Under the pieces are notes generated by a model. It worked only from the letters and a program-made list of their open reading frames with translations, searched no databases and was not told the origin of the DNA. The position numbers and the translations under genes are program-made. A DNA stretch of 64,000 bases from contig OZ029929.1 of the NCBI GenBank assembly GCA_964023275.1, forward strand, positions 6,862,437-6,926,436. Direction: 5' to 3'. The first letter of the stretch is position 1, and each line of letters starts with the position of its first letter. Positions 1 to 10,415 of this stretch are shown one piece after another. The DNA comes from Norana najaformis. Its lineage: Eukaryota > Annelida > Clitellata > Crassiclitellata > Hormogastridae.

Positions 1-910
1 TTCCAAGCCTTAACAGAATTATGTCTGCTTGTTCGATAGTGTTATCGTGTTTTGCGTAAGCAGGAAGGTTTATGTGAATGTGAACGAATAGCACGTGAAG
101 GTAATCGAGGTGTGCATTGTTGAAAGTTTGCCGCATAGGTTCAGTGGTTGATTTTTTTCCAGTTAAGATACCAAACCTAATTACCCTCACCCTACATAAT
201 GGCGAAAGTTTGTTTGAGGTCTGTTAATTCCGCATAAGTTTAAACATTACGGCCGCCCTAGATTGCGGCGTAATAGCGTGCCGCAGGCCTACGGGAAGTT
301 ATCCGACAAGAAACAAGTATGTAATAATTAAGTAATCGGTAACTCAAGAGCAACACGAGTTGACATTTTCATGCATTCTGTTGTTGTCCAAAAACACAAC
401 TTTGTTGATCTGGACAATACTGAGGTGCAGACACAGAACATGAAGAACATGTAGATTGGTGAAAAACGGAAAATAAGACAGTTTTGCCAAAAGTCACGAT
501 ATTGTATCCAATGTATCTGCAGGAGTTTGCATGGCACAGTGCCTTTCTTTATGAGAACCCTTTTCTCCAACTTTCTTCTATCCATCACATAAACTTAATT
601 GGTTTGGCACAAGGGATTTGTTTCCCATTTATCCGAAGTAGTCCTATGGCACTGCACGTTATTTTCACAACAAAAAAATGGTTGATGATCATTCTTTTGT
701 GAATGTCACAAATTTACAAATTTTAATTTAATTGTAAAAAATAAAATCATTTTTGAAACACACGTGTTGCGCTTGTATTACTACTTAATTATTACTCCCT
801 TGATTCTTTTTGGAGAGTGAGAGATTACTAAAATAGCTATGAAGGAAAGGTTGCGCTCTGCAAATAAGATCTGTTAAAGAATCTTTGTGCTGTTGTTTCT
901 ATGGTGACAG
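1..910 (+). other. Upstream intron of the universal stress protein gene
   Basis: The stretch is AT-rich. I see no USP first exon, repeat or RNA gene in it. Because the exon at 911 begins inside a codon, this must be intron sequence of the same gene. Confidence 0.6.
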
Positions 911-997
911 TCTACCTTAAGTCAGTTCATCGCCCTGGCAACCGACTTGTGCTCATTCGATGCATTGAGCTGCCTGAGCCAAGCCTAAACAAAGCAC
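911..997 (+). CDS. Universal stress protein, internal exon (beta-2 region)
   Basis: The exon follows a pyrimidine-rich acceptor (TTGTTTCTATGGTGACAG) and ends at donor GTGAGT. It supplies two bases of a split codon, 28 codons, then one base. It reads YLKSVHRPGNRLVLIRCIEL, the strand-turn-strand typical of animal USPs. The trailing C joins GT of the next exon to make Arg. Confidence 0.82.
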
Positions 998-3900
998 GTG
1001 AGTACTGTTTTATAGGAAGTGCTTGACGTCCTGTGTACTTAATGATGTGATTAACGTATACAGTTGCAATACTGATTTGTATTATGTTTAACAGCCATTT
1101 CTAAAGGACTTTTATTGCTGAGTAGGGCTATACAGACCTGATACTTTTAAAAGTAAAGATGTTGACAGTGCTAGTAGTTTAAAAAATGATTAAGTTGATA
1201 TTGTGAAGTAAGTTGTTTCAGATATTGTGAAGTAAATTGTTTCATTTATTTTCCTCCTCTATGAGGTCCTTGAAAGGTGGTACAGAAATATCAAAATGCA
1301 TACATATACTTGTACTATGTGATGGTATGGTTGTTGCCTCATAACCGGAGGGCCACGGGTTCGAATCTGCCTCAAGCCACTGCGTGGCGACCTTGGACAA
1401 GTTGTTCACCCATAATTGTCTGTGAGGAAGGCAACGGAAAACCACCTCACTCTTCTCATCCCCGGGTGGCATAAAGCCAGTGGACCTGCCTTCGAGCAGG
1501 TCCACTGACAACATGTTGAGGCGATATGTTGTATGCTTGTCGTCACGTATGGGCTTTGCCAATTAACTGCTTCTGGAATGAGAGCTAATTACCTTGTCTT
1601 ATTTTGGTTCATTCTGCCCTCGTCTAACATTCTTTGGTAATTTAGAAACCAGACCACAATTTTTGTAATTTTGTACTTGTAATTGTAATCTCAGATTTAT
1701 ATAGCGCCTTTTCAAGAATAACTCATTAGAGGCGATCCTAACCTGACTACATAGAGCCATGATGGAACAAAATGGTTTTCAAGCGCTTAGGGAATTGAGG
1801 TAACACAAGGCCAAGGATCTTGTGTCGCAGGTTGCTTAGCATCCTATTCCAGAAATTATTAAACTGCTTGTAGACCTGATAAATAATTTATTTAGTAATT
1901 GATGGTTTTTAATCGTTACGATCATTTAAACAACCTTTGTAAGCAGCAATCTTGAGAGCAATTAATTAATGAATTACCATTAATACTAAGGCATATCTAT
2001 GCTGATATTACTGATGCACAGCCAGCAGACAGTGCAGTGTGCCTATGGGCCTGCAGGTAGATTGCCCAAACAAAAATGTAGACTCATTAAAACATTTTTA
2101 AATTGATGGGGCCTGAAGTCCCATTTAAATAACTCTACAGGAGGGACTGAGATCTGAAGTTACACAACTGGGAACTGTGTCAGTATGTTCTAGTGTTTTT
2201 GAAAAGTACTTGAAAGTGAAGCTCTCATATCCCCTTACGGGACATAGGAGAGGTGCTCATTTCCTTTTCTTAGGCTTTTGAGCCTAGCAAGTCATGGTAC
2301 GAGAGTATCAAAATACTTGCCATTTACTTCCCAGCTTATGCTGGTACCAAATTATACTGCTTGGTGACAGAGGCACATGTGTGCAAACAACTTGCCCAGG
2401 GTAGTTACACAGAGTCAAACCCACAGCTTGAAAGGCGCTATTTAAATATCCAGATACCTATACATACATACATGCATGCTTGCATACATGCGTACGTACA
2501 TATATGAAAGCAAATAAGGTTATATTTTGCTGTATTGTATTTGGTGTCAGGTGACAGCCATGTTTCTCCAGCAATACTAACAAGTCTTTGGAAAGAGGAA
2601 GAGTCGAAGAACAAAGAATTGGAGCAAAAGATGACTGCTTTGTTGAAACAGCACAAGGTCTGGTACATTTCTTTTCCCCTTTATCATCATCATCATCATT
2701 ATACCAGTTTCCTTTTCTTCTCTTTGTCCTTCATTTTATTCTTGTTTTCCCAGTCCTGCTGATGCTTCTTCTTGTCCTCTGTCTTCTCTTCTCATCCTCC
2801 TCCTCCTTTAACCTCCTTGTTGTCCTTCTACTCCTCCTATTTGTCCTCCTACTACTACTGCTCTCTCGTGCTCCTGCTCTCTCTTCCTACTCCTACCCCT
2901 CTCTCTTCCTACTCCTACTGCTCTCTCCTCCTACTCCTACTCCTCTCTCTTCCTATTCCTACTCCTCTCTCCTTCTACTCCTATTCCTCCGTCCTACTCC
3001 TCCTCATATTCCTACTTCTCTGTCTTCCTACTCCTACTTCTCTCTCTTCCTACTCCTACTCCTCTCTCTTCCTATTCCTACTCCTCTCACTCCTAATCCT
3101 TTTTTTCCTACTACCCCTCTCTCCTCCTACTCCTACTCCTTTCTCCCTATTCCTACTTCTCTGTCTTCCTACTCCTGCTCCTCTGTCTTCCTACTCCAAC
3201 TCCTCTCTCTTCCTATTCATACTCCTCTCTTCCTACTCCTACTCCTCTCACTCCTAATTCGGTTTTTTCCTACTACTTCTCTCTCTTCCTACTCCTACTC
3301 CTTTTTGTCTTTCTATTCCTGCTTCTTGTCCTCTTCAGTGCCATTGTCACTACCTGGCGGAACCATGTTGGCTTTTCTGCTTTTTGATTCAAACTGTGGT
3401 TTACTCGAAGATGGAGGAAGTACTTTACATTGGCAGTCAACTAGACCATCAGCCGAGAGGATCCTACAAGCACAGCTATTAGCCGATGAGGACTAGTCAG
3501 GGTAAGGTAAAGTAAGGTAATTGCTTTTGTGTTATTATTACACACTTCTGTCAACAGCAGTTGTCCGAGGGGTTTGAAGGATCTTTTGGCTGAAGCAGAG
3601 ACACTTCAACAGCAAAAACCAATAACAGAGCAGCCATCCAATTTGGGTTGGGCTGATCCTCTGGATTTGACTGGATGTGTGGATACGCTGATAGATTTAC
3701 ATGGCACTATATGGGTAATAATATGGGAACATTTGTGGCGCTTGCTTTCATGGCGGAGGAGCAGTTAAGGATTTTATAAATGTTAGATAGGGAGTGGTTG
3801 ATAGAGAGGAAGACAGGGGAAAGGGGAATTGGTGGGAGGGGAATGGAAAGGGAGAGGTAGAAATAGGGAGCAACAGGGATTTTTCCAGAAGAGAACCAAA

Positions 3901-4440
3901 CTAGCATGCAGATGCTGTGTATGGAAGACGGTAGTATTTGTATATTTGATTTGTATTATAAAGATAATAAGGAAGTCATTAACTCCTATATTGCATAATG
4001 TGTTGGTACATTACTAGGCGCTCTTACATTACGCTAGATGATCTGTTATTTTGTTGCTGAAGGTTCCAGGGGTTCTTCGAACAACTGTGGGCCGGCCGGG
4101 CGAAGTGATCTGCCGGGTTGCGGAGGAGGAGAATGCGGTGCTCATCATCACAGCACCGCAGGCGATGAGCCGAGTGAAGCGTACCTTTCTCGGCAGCGTG
4201 ACCGACTTCATCATGGGTCATGCCCTCTGTCCAGTCGTTGTGTGTCGCGACCCCGCAGAAGTTGAGCGCCGTCGCCAAGTGTCAGGCGGCAACGGAAGAA
4301 AGGCGCGGCACTTCTCCGGTGATTCGGTTCAGGTGTTCACGTCGCGCATCCGGCACCGATTTGCCTCTGGGAGCAAGTGCTTGTCTGGGTCGCGCACGAG
4401 CGAACATGACCAGCTGTTTGGCAGCGGCAAGGAGATCTAG
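911..4440 (+). CDS. Universal stress protein (UspA family), 3' part of gene, exons join 911-997, 2551-2657, 4063-4440
   Basis: This is a cytosolic UspA-fold protein of the kind found in many invertebrates. Family members bind ATP or AMP and are linked to stress responses; no specific role can be read here. The three exons join in phase (1, 0, stop) and give about 190 residues. The first exon, with the initial beta strand and the usual VDGS-type motif, is missing and must lie upstream of base 1. Visible landmarks are HRPGNRLVLIRCIELPEPSL (strand beta-2), a KEEESKNKELEQK helix, GRPGEVICRVAEEENAVLII, and the C-terminal TFLGSVTDFI plus PVVVCR. Two oddities stand out. The first two glycines of the family nucleotide motif G-2x-G-9x-G-S/T are alanines, with only GS kept. 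About 65 basic, serine-rich residues follow PVVVCR, where most family members end. The introns rule out bacterial contamination. Confidence 0.87.
1312..1565 (+). mobile_element. tRNA-derived SINE, family 1, copy a
   Basis: The head reads like a tRNA: an A-box-like GATGGTATGGTTG, an anticodon-loop-like CTCATAA (Met-like), and a B box GGTTCGAATC. A body of about 180 bp follows. The same head and body occur in reverse at 61135-61383. It lies in a USP intron. The arms no longer pair, so it is a retroposon and not a working tRNA gene. Confidence 0.72.
1478..1507 (+). repeat. 12-bp perfect inverted repeat inside SINE family 1
   Basis: CAGTGGACCTGC and GCAGGTCCACTG face each other across a 6-base loop, forming a small GC-rich hairpin. 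The homologous stretch of the copy at 61 kb does not keep the second arm. Confidence 0.75.
1671..1870 (-). mobile_element. LINE family B 3' end
   Basis: The minus strand ends in repeated ATTACA, preceded by a GCGCTATATAAAT-type tail and GCCTCTAATGAG. This is the same 3' end as at 7586, 11711, 28280, 39622, 40060 and 63690. Only the tail and a little C-terminal coding sequence remain. Confidence 0.6.
2215..2450 (-). mobile_element. SINE family 2, head-truncated copy
   Basis: The body aligns with the fuller copies at 50772 and 31605. Shared stretches include CAAACAACTTGCCC and ACTTCCCAGCTTA (plus-strand reading). The tRNA-like head is mostly lost; only a B-box-like GAGTCAAACCC remains. Confidence 0.6.
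2455..2512. repeat. Short ACAT/GCAT microsatellite
   Basis: An imperfect tetranucleotide run directly follows AAAGGCGCTATTTAAATATC, a LINE-type 3' tail. Confidence 0.8.
2551..2657 (+). CDS. Universal stress protein, internal exon (alpha-2 helix)
   Basis: The acceptor is TTGGTGTCAG and the weak donor is AAG|GTCTGG. It holds two bases plus 35 codons and ends in phase 0. It encodes the charged helix LWKEEESKNKELEQKMTALL, which matches the region between the two halves of a USP domain. The non-consensus donor (GTCTGG) is the least certain junction of this gene. Confidence 0.8.
2670..3340 (+). repeat. Polypyrimidine minisatellite in USP intron
   Basis: About 650 bp is almost pure C/T on the plus strand, built from degenerate units such as CTACTCCTACTCCTCTCTC. 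It contains no stop in one frame only because C/T-rich triplets cannot form stops. Its strand asymmetry could allow triplex (H-DNA) structure. Confidence 0.85.
4063..4440 (+). CDS. Universal stress protein, terminal exon
   Basis: The acceptor TTTTGTTGCTGAAG is followed by 125 codons and TAG at 4438-4440. It carries the best-conserved USP core: GRPGEVICRVAEEENAVLII, then TFLGSVTDF and PVVVCR. It is clearly richer in G+C than its surroundings, as expected for a real exon. The last ~65 residues (RRRQVSGGNGRKARHFSGDS and onward) have no counterpart in a typical USP domain. Confidence 0.88.
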   Translation, partial: VPGVLRTTVGRPGEVICRVAEEENAVLIITAPQAMSRVKRTFLGSVTDFIMGHALCPVVVCRDPAEVERRRQVSGGNGRKARHFSGDSVQVFTSRIRHRFASGSKCLSGSRTSEHDQLFGSGKEI

Positions 4441-7320
4441 GCGTAAGAATCATCGAAGTGTAACCTAGAAGACTATGCAAAGTGCCTGCCATGGTGGCAG
4501 TGATTGTTGGTTGGGTGTGCAGTGATTAAGAATACTGGTGTGCAGCGATTTTTAAACGGCTTGAGGGTGTTTTTTGATGATTGGGGACGTCTTGGATTCA
4601 TATTTGTGTCTCGTTATATTCTTTCTGTGACATCAAATTATTTGGCTGCAGTTTTTGTGAGTTAATTTTTTTGCAAATGTTCACTTTTCAGAGTACAGTT
4701 ATAATCTGATTTGTCTGGTGATGGAGCACAATTATTGTGGCCTCGGCAACTATGTGCTTTTGTGAATACTAACAGACTACAGAATTGTCTGACATCAAAT
4801 TTTTCCAGGTTTAGTAGGAATTTGCATTCTTACAAGTTTAATTGCAGACAGTTTTGTATTCAAAGCACTTCTCTAAACATATCTTGTCTGGTAACAAACC
4901 ACACTCGGCAGTGGCTTGTGGCCATGCATTTTTATGGCCATCTTTTTAAATACGTAGACATGAGTTAAGAATGCTGGTACTATGTACATGTTGTCTAGCA
5001 AAACTGCCATAGCATAATTCATAGAGTGTTAAAATTACCTTAAGTCATTTTTTAAAAGTATATTGTGAGTTTGCTGCTCATTGGCCACAAAAATATTAGA
5101 AAAACAGACTGTGATTCCTGATTGATTTGATTTTGGTTGATTAATCTAGGAAATGACAGATTTAGAGAATTTACTATTAATTTACAAAACGTGTCGCGGT
5201 TGGTCGAGGCCCTCTCATGCCATTTGAAATACATTTTATTCTGTGTGACGTGTCCCACAATCAACTTTTGTGTACAAAAAATCCTTGTCCCAACCCAGAG
5301 TTCAATCCCTATTGTGCTTAAGGGTGATACACATATGGGTCAGTAAATGATATGGATGAATGAGTGGGCACCAGCTTCTGTATCTTTGGTAGCAGCCCAA
5401 ACTAAAGCTAGATCCGCTGTGACACTGCTTAGCTTATTTAATCACTGAATTGCCATCTGCTTGCTTATGCAGAGTAATTATTAATGTAACAGTTGATATA
5501 ATTAATTGCTATAGTCATTGAATATACTTGTTTTTAAGCGCTAAGAGTTCAATATTAAATTTATTCTAAATATTTATTTTTATTGATTATTTTCTGGTCA
5601 GGTTTACTGTAAAAAAATAACTAATCAGCATCTTAAATGAAACATTTATTGTTTCTGTTCTGTTAAAGTTATTTGTAAAAATTTTTATAAAATGTTAGTA
5701 ATACTGTTCAGTGTGAAACTTCTGTTAATTTAAGTCTATTAATATATTTTACATTTTAAATAAGTTTGTGTAATTGTTCAGTTGTTATGCTAATATGTGG
5801 GGTGTTTAAGGTTCCAGAGGGTATATTCATTGTATTGTAGTTTTTCTCTTGTTTCTTATTTTTGTTTTTGTAAAAAAACATTTTTATTATTATCCTTTTA
5901 TTATAAAAGAAGTTACTATAACATTACCAGTAGTAGTTGAATTTTGGCAGATTTCATTTTTATATTTTGGTTAAAGAATAAATTCAAAGGTGCAACTTAG
6001 GAATGGCTAATCTTCATGGTGGTATGTATTGCGATAACATTAAACGGCTGGATGCAAATATAATTGCTATTGCTATTGTTGCCAAGGTAGCAGTGGTCCC
6101 TTGGAATTTAGAATTAAATTAGGATAGGCTGCTTATTTATTATTATTTCTGGAACTCAGAATCCCTTGGGATTTAAAAATATTAAACTTGGAGGTCAAGG
6201 GAAGTATAAGGAAAATCAAGCCTCATCCAGCATTATATTTAAAAAAATTTTATTAATAAGGTTCTGAGTGTCATTATCATTATTACTACTACTACTGTTA
6301 CAACTACTATTATTGTACAAGTTAGATGATGCGTAATTCAGATGGTTTTGGATAATAGTTGTTGCTAATTATAATTATAATTAAGAGTTTTAATGTTCAA
6401 GTTCGGATCATGTATAATTTGGCGTGTTTAAAGACTTGCTTACATTTGCTGAAATTTTACATTGAAGACTTTATTCATCTGAGAAAATGTCTGATTAAGT
6501 GTCCTAGTCGTAACCATGTGGCTGTAGTTTCCCTAAAGCGGTGCTACATAAATATTTCTGTTACATTACATTACTGCCATCATAGTTTATCATAAGGGGT
6601 TTAGTACATGTTTTATGTTACTGTAAAAAATGTACTTGTATTTCATTCAGATTGAAAGTAAAGTGTGGACGTTGTATGAAATGTGTGCAGTGTGGGTTTG
6701 CAGCAGATTTTTTTGTGAATTGTAAAGTTTGTGGAATCCGTTTGTAGAATAGCATAGTAGGAATTTATTTACTGTGCTCTAAGAAAGTTACTGGACCCGT
6801 TCAGATTTCGAAAAGAAGTTGCTAATCTCGTTTTTATTCAGTGGTTTTTACAAATCATAATGCTAAGAAATGGACGTATGTTTGTAAAGAAATTTTCTGA
6901 ATGCCTTCAGCAGTGTTTGACAGGTTAATTTTTATGCAATCTCGTTTTTTTGTCGCATAATTACATGTTGGTCGTTTGGAAATGCGTTTGCCTCTCACTC
7001 TGTAATGTAATTTAAATCTCCAAAATTTCTCAGTGTTACATCACGTAGATGAGCTTTTACATCTGTGCTATATCAAATCAGTTCTGAAAGAGGTTTTCCA
7101 GCTGTTGCCTTGTTGCATTTTAGCAAATACTGTGACTTTTGAAACTGGTATCACTGTGAGGCTACATAATAAATGTACTGCATTAATTTACACCATATTA
7201 GCTTAAACCAAACTGCCGATGTGCTGTGTTAATGGGTAGCATTAGCCATTTGCCTTTTCACCATGTTACATATTTTAATAGCTAAACAATTCAAGCGTAT
7301 ATTTTTACCATTTTATTATT
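4441..7320 (+). other. AT-rich region after the universal stress protein stop; possible long 3' UTR and intergenic DNA
   Basis: No exon-like or repeat-derived sequence was recognised over nearly 2.9 kb, in contrast to the repeat-laden introns. A USP 3' UTR could extend to the AATAAA at 5977. Where the transcript ends cannot be fixed. Confidence 0.4.
5977..5982 (+). terminator. Candidate polyadenylation signal AATAAA
   Basis: This is the first canonical AATAAA I find downstream of the USP stop codon, about 1.5 kb away. In AT-rich DNA the hexamer arises often by chance. Confidence 0.25.
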
Positions 7321-7500
7321 TTTTATTATTATTACATTTATTATGTGCCCAATGTCAGTAAATCCAAGTCTGAGGTGTGAAGCAATTGTGATTGAAGGAC
7401 TTGCTCAAGGTCCTTACACAGGATGTTTAGGTGGAGGCTTGGGCCCATACTTTCAACGTTACAAGCCAAGTGCTCTAACCAATCGGCTACCTTCTTGATA
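7320..7500 (-). mobile_element. tRNA-like SINE relic
   Basis: The minus strand reads TAGCCGATTGGTTAGAGCA, a good tRNA A box, followed by CTTGTAA like an anticodon loop. A decayed B-box region and a body follow. No second copy was seen in the window. Confidence 0.5.
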
Positions 7501-7585
7501 AGCTACAGAAATTTTGTTTGAAATCTGTGGAGCATAGCACATTCTCTTCAGCCATTAAGCTGCTGTTGTATAGCTACAAATTAAT

Positions 7586-7660
7586 CTCTGTAATTGTAAT
7601 TGTAATCTGATATTTATTAAAGCGCCACTTCAAGAATAAACTCATCAGGGGCGTTTCATA
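7586..7660 (-). mobile_element. LINE family B 3' tail
   Basis: Repeated TGTAAT and then TAAAGCGCCACTTCAAG with ATAAACTCATCAGGGGCG match the B-family ends at 11711 and 39622. Confidence 0.65.
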
Positions 7661-8515
7661 TTGTGTTACAGTTCTTGCTAGGATTTGAATAAGAAGCGTA
7701 TATAGAAGTTCAAGGGGCTAATTGTTGATAGCTGCAGCAAGGAGTGTGAGCCCTGTGTACGTTCGCTGTGAGCCTTTTTCTCGCCACAAGAGAGGCTTAA
7801 ATTTGCAGCATCAAATTCGACCTGAGTCCGAAACCACGGTATATTTTATTCAGTTTGTTGTTTTGCAAACCATCTGAAACCGGTTTCATTGTTGATTTAG
7901 AAACTATGTGAAACTCATATAAGATACAGATTTTCATTTTTGAAAACTGATTTTGGTTGGGAGCTAAGGAATTATTTGAATCATTTTATTGCCTTACGAG
8001 TACTGCCTGCCAAAACCAATCCAATTTGACCACCCTGTTCTATGTCCTTGTTTTTGAAAAGGCGTTATTTATATAGATGGCCTAGTTATTGTTGTTATTA
8101 GTAGCAGACACTTTTGTGGAAAGAACGCTTATGGTGTCTGGCATTTAAGATCACTGTATGTATGTACCTCAGCTTTTGTATAAATCCTGCTAAGAACCTC
8201 TCAACACTGTCTGTCCATGTGTCTGATGATTTAAGTAGTAATTTTTTTCATAGCCTGTCAAAGCAACGAATTGTTCTGAGTTATGGTGCATTTTTGTCTG
8301 TCTCGAATTTTTTTTGAGGAGAAGAATCAGAACGCCTTTGAGAAAATTTTCGGAATGTCTTTGGATTAAAATTTGGGCAGATTGATGGACGTCACAGTCT
8401 GCAAAGTTGTTTCTTTATCAGCAAATACAGATTTATTTAAATGCCTTTTATGCATGTGTACAGTTGTGAATGTATGTGTGCGATTATATCATTTAGGCTT
8501 ATGGAAAGTGCCTTC
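7661..8515. other. No gene recognised
   Basis: Ordinary AT-rich intergenic sequence. I see no exon, RNA gene or repeat family here. Confidence 0.4.
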
Positions 8516-8516
8516 T

Positions 8517-8720
8517 AGAGGTACTCAGAAGGCGCTATATAAATGTCTAGTTACATTACGTATGTCTTTATGTATGTATGCACACTTGCATGTATGTGTG
8601 TATATACATATGTATGCTTGCTTTTGTGTGTGAATCTGATATATTTGTGTGTATCTGTTTATATATGTATGTGTATGTGTATGTATGTTGGTGTGTTTAT
8701 GTGTGTATTTACATATCTGG
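8517..8720 (+). repeat. LINE-type tail followed by GTAT/GTGT microsatellite
   Basis: AAGGCGCTATATAAATGTC, a typical 3' tail of this genome's retroelements, runs within 40 bp into a GTAT-rich array. This is one of several tail-plus-array pairs. Confidence 0.7.
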
Positions 8721-9144
8721 GTATTTTTATACCGCCATTTAGGAATATCTGAAGCATTCTGAATTGTCTGATTGTGTGTAGCTATATCTAGTGTAGCATG
8801 GTACATATAGTCATTGTGGCTCTTTTAGTTGCCTTAAGAGGGCCACATTATTGTACGTCTGCATATGGTTGTGGTTGATAACCAGAAAATTTGTGTCTGA
8901 GCCACATTAGCGTGTGCTGTTAATGCAGAACAGGAAATGACGCCTACAGACGAAATGATGTCATGCCAGTTTATGGAAAGCCATACATTCGTTATGTCTG
9001 GGAATTCTATATCTGCAAACAATTAAAAAGTATGTGTGGTCATAGACAAATTGTCTAGTAATAGGGCACAGTAACTATGGTATGCAACAAGACACATTTG
9101 TTTGATTGTAATGGCTGGTGTCTTTACGCCTTTCTGATGTGCAG

Positions 9145-9236
9145 TAATGTATGTAATGTCTGATTGCTTCTCCATCATGTCTCCAGACAATAATGTATGT
9201 AATGTCCGATTGCTTTTCCATCATGTCTCCAGACAT
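9145..9236 (+). repeat. 46-bp tandem duplication
   Basis: Two adjacent units begin TAATGTATGTAATGTC and end CATCATGTCTCCAGACA, with only a few differences. Confidence 0.85.
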
Positions 9237-10050
9237 TTTGCTTTGATGAATGTTTGTTACTCTGGTGTCGGTTTTTAACAGACATTGATTTTAAGAGTGA
9301 GTGCCATGTGTTTGTCTACCGTCATATCATTCTTCAAGCTTTTTCATCTGTGAAGTGTCACTTGCAAGTTTTTCCCAGAAGCTTTCATCTGGTTTTGCCG
9401 ACAATTAAAGACTATATTTATACAGTACTTAATTCATAGTAATAATTATAAACCTGGCAGAGACGGTTAAGGCACAGTTAGTATGTTTACATTTTCGTGT
9501 GGCCTGTAGACTTCAAAAGGCGCTACATAAGTTGGCTGCTTATGCATTATCCAGTGCTAGGATAGACAACAGAAGGGCAGGAAACGAAGAACCAGAGAGA
9601 GAGAGAGAGGTATATAAACAGATGAGGAGATGGAGAAACACTCTGGCAACTAATTAAAGACGCTATATAAAGTAGATTTGAATCGAATGACAAGAGTAGA
9701 TTCGGTCGACAAATAGGAAACTAAGACGGTGGGTGGACGAACAGATGAATGGAAGAGCAGGGAGGGAGGGATCGAACTAGGCCCTTCAGAGAGAGGTTAG
9801 AGAAAATGTGCTTTACTCCCCGTTGCATAATAATGTCCTGTATAATCAAAGAGGGCGGCGTGTCTCAATCAGTTCAATTCATTTGGCCTCGCATTGGCTA
9901 ATATTCCGCACTGCTGTCAACTTAGGGACTTTGAACCAAGCAGCATGACGATCGCTAGGATCCAGTTGCACGAGTCGCTATTGACAGCGTCATCTAAGCG
10001 TCGATTGAAACGCCCCTTGTTTACACGACTTGGCCGAACTCCAAAGTATC
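9237..10050. other. Intergenic region upstream of the amnionless gene
   Basis: It holds two isolated LINE-type tails (AAAGGCGCTACATAAG near 9516 and GACGCTATATAAAG near 9659). No exon was seen. From about 9840 the G+C rises, as expected near a promoter. Confidence 0.4.
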
Positions 10051-10056
10051 TATAAA
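10051..10056 (+). promoter_or_regulatory. Candidate TATA box of the amnionless gene
   Basis: TATAAA lies about 320 bp before the start codon. A GC-richer stretch with two related GGACTTTTGCGA elements (near 10074 and 10106) follows, so transcription could start near 10080. No experiment supports this placement. Confidence 0.3.
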
Positions 10057-10372
10057 CAATGCTGTAGTGAGCGGACTTTTGCGACGGCGTCTCGCTGTAG
10101 TAGAGGGACTTTTGCGAGAGGAGCAGAGTTCGTTTGTAGGGTCTCGGTGCGTCGTTGAAATTGTTCCTGAGGAGCTGGGCTACTTACTTCTCGAGAGGGT
10201 GTTTGGATGGATGAGTGTGGATCAGTGTTGCTGAAACGCGGTAGAAGCTTGAGATAAGAGAGATCGGAGGAACGATCGACCGATTATCGATTAGATTTGA
10301 TTACACTTCGCTCTGCTCTAGAACTTTGAAGGTCTTGTTATCTTGGGAATTGAATTCGAGAGTGGGGTTACC

Positions 10373-10415
10373 ATGGTGAAGGCGACAGTGTTGCTATTTC
10401 TCCTGGCGCTATTAA
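10373..10415 (+). CDS. AMN: Amnionless exon 1 (signal peptide)
   Basis: MVKATVLLFLLALL is a short basic-then-hydrophobic leader that ends at donor GTAAGT in phase 1. The ATG sits in CCATGG, a good start context. The next exon starts with the mature N terminus, so the leader is its own exon. Confidence 0.88.

Noticed and set aside
2588-3496. A 302-codon open frame on the plus strand
   Set aside because: It is mostly the C/T-rich intron tract, which cannot contain stops in that frame. The peptide is low complexity and no family is recognisable.
3529-3768. A 79-codon open frame in the last universal stress protein intron
   Set aside because: It has a fairly normal composition, but no family, no matching splice sites and an in-phase USP join that skips it.
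4063-4440. Universal stress protein as bacterial contamination or recent transfer
   Set aside because: The domain is split by spliceosomal introns at phases that join correctly, and animal USPs are well known.
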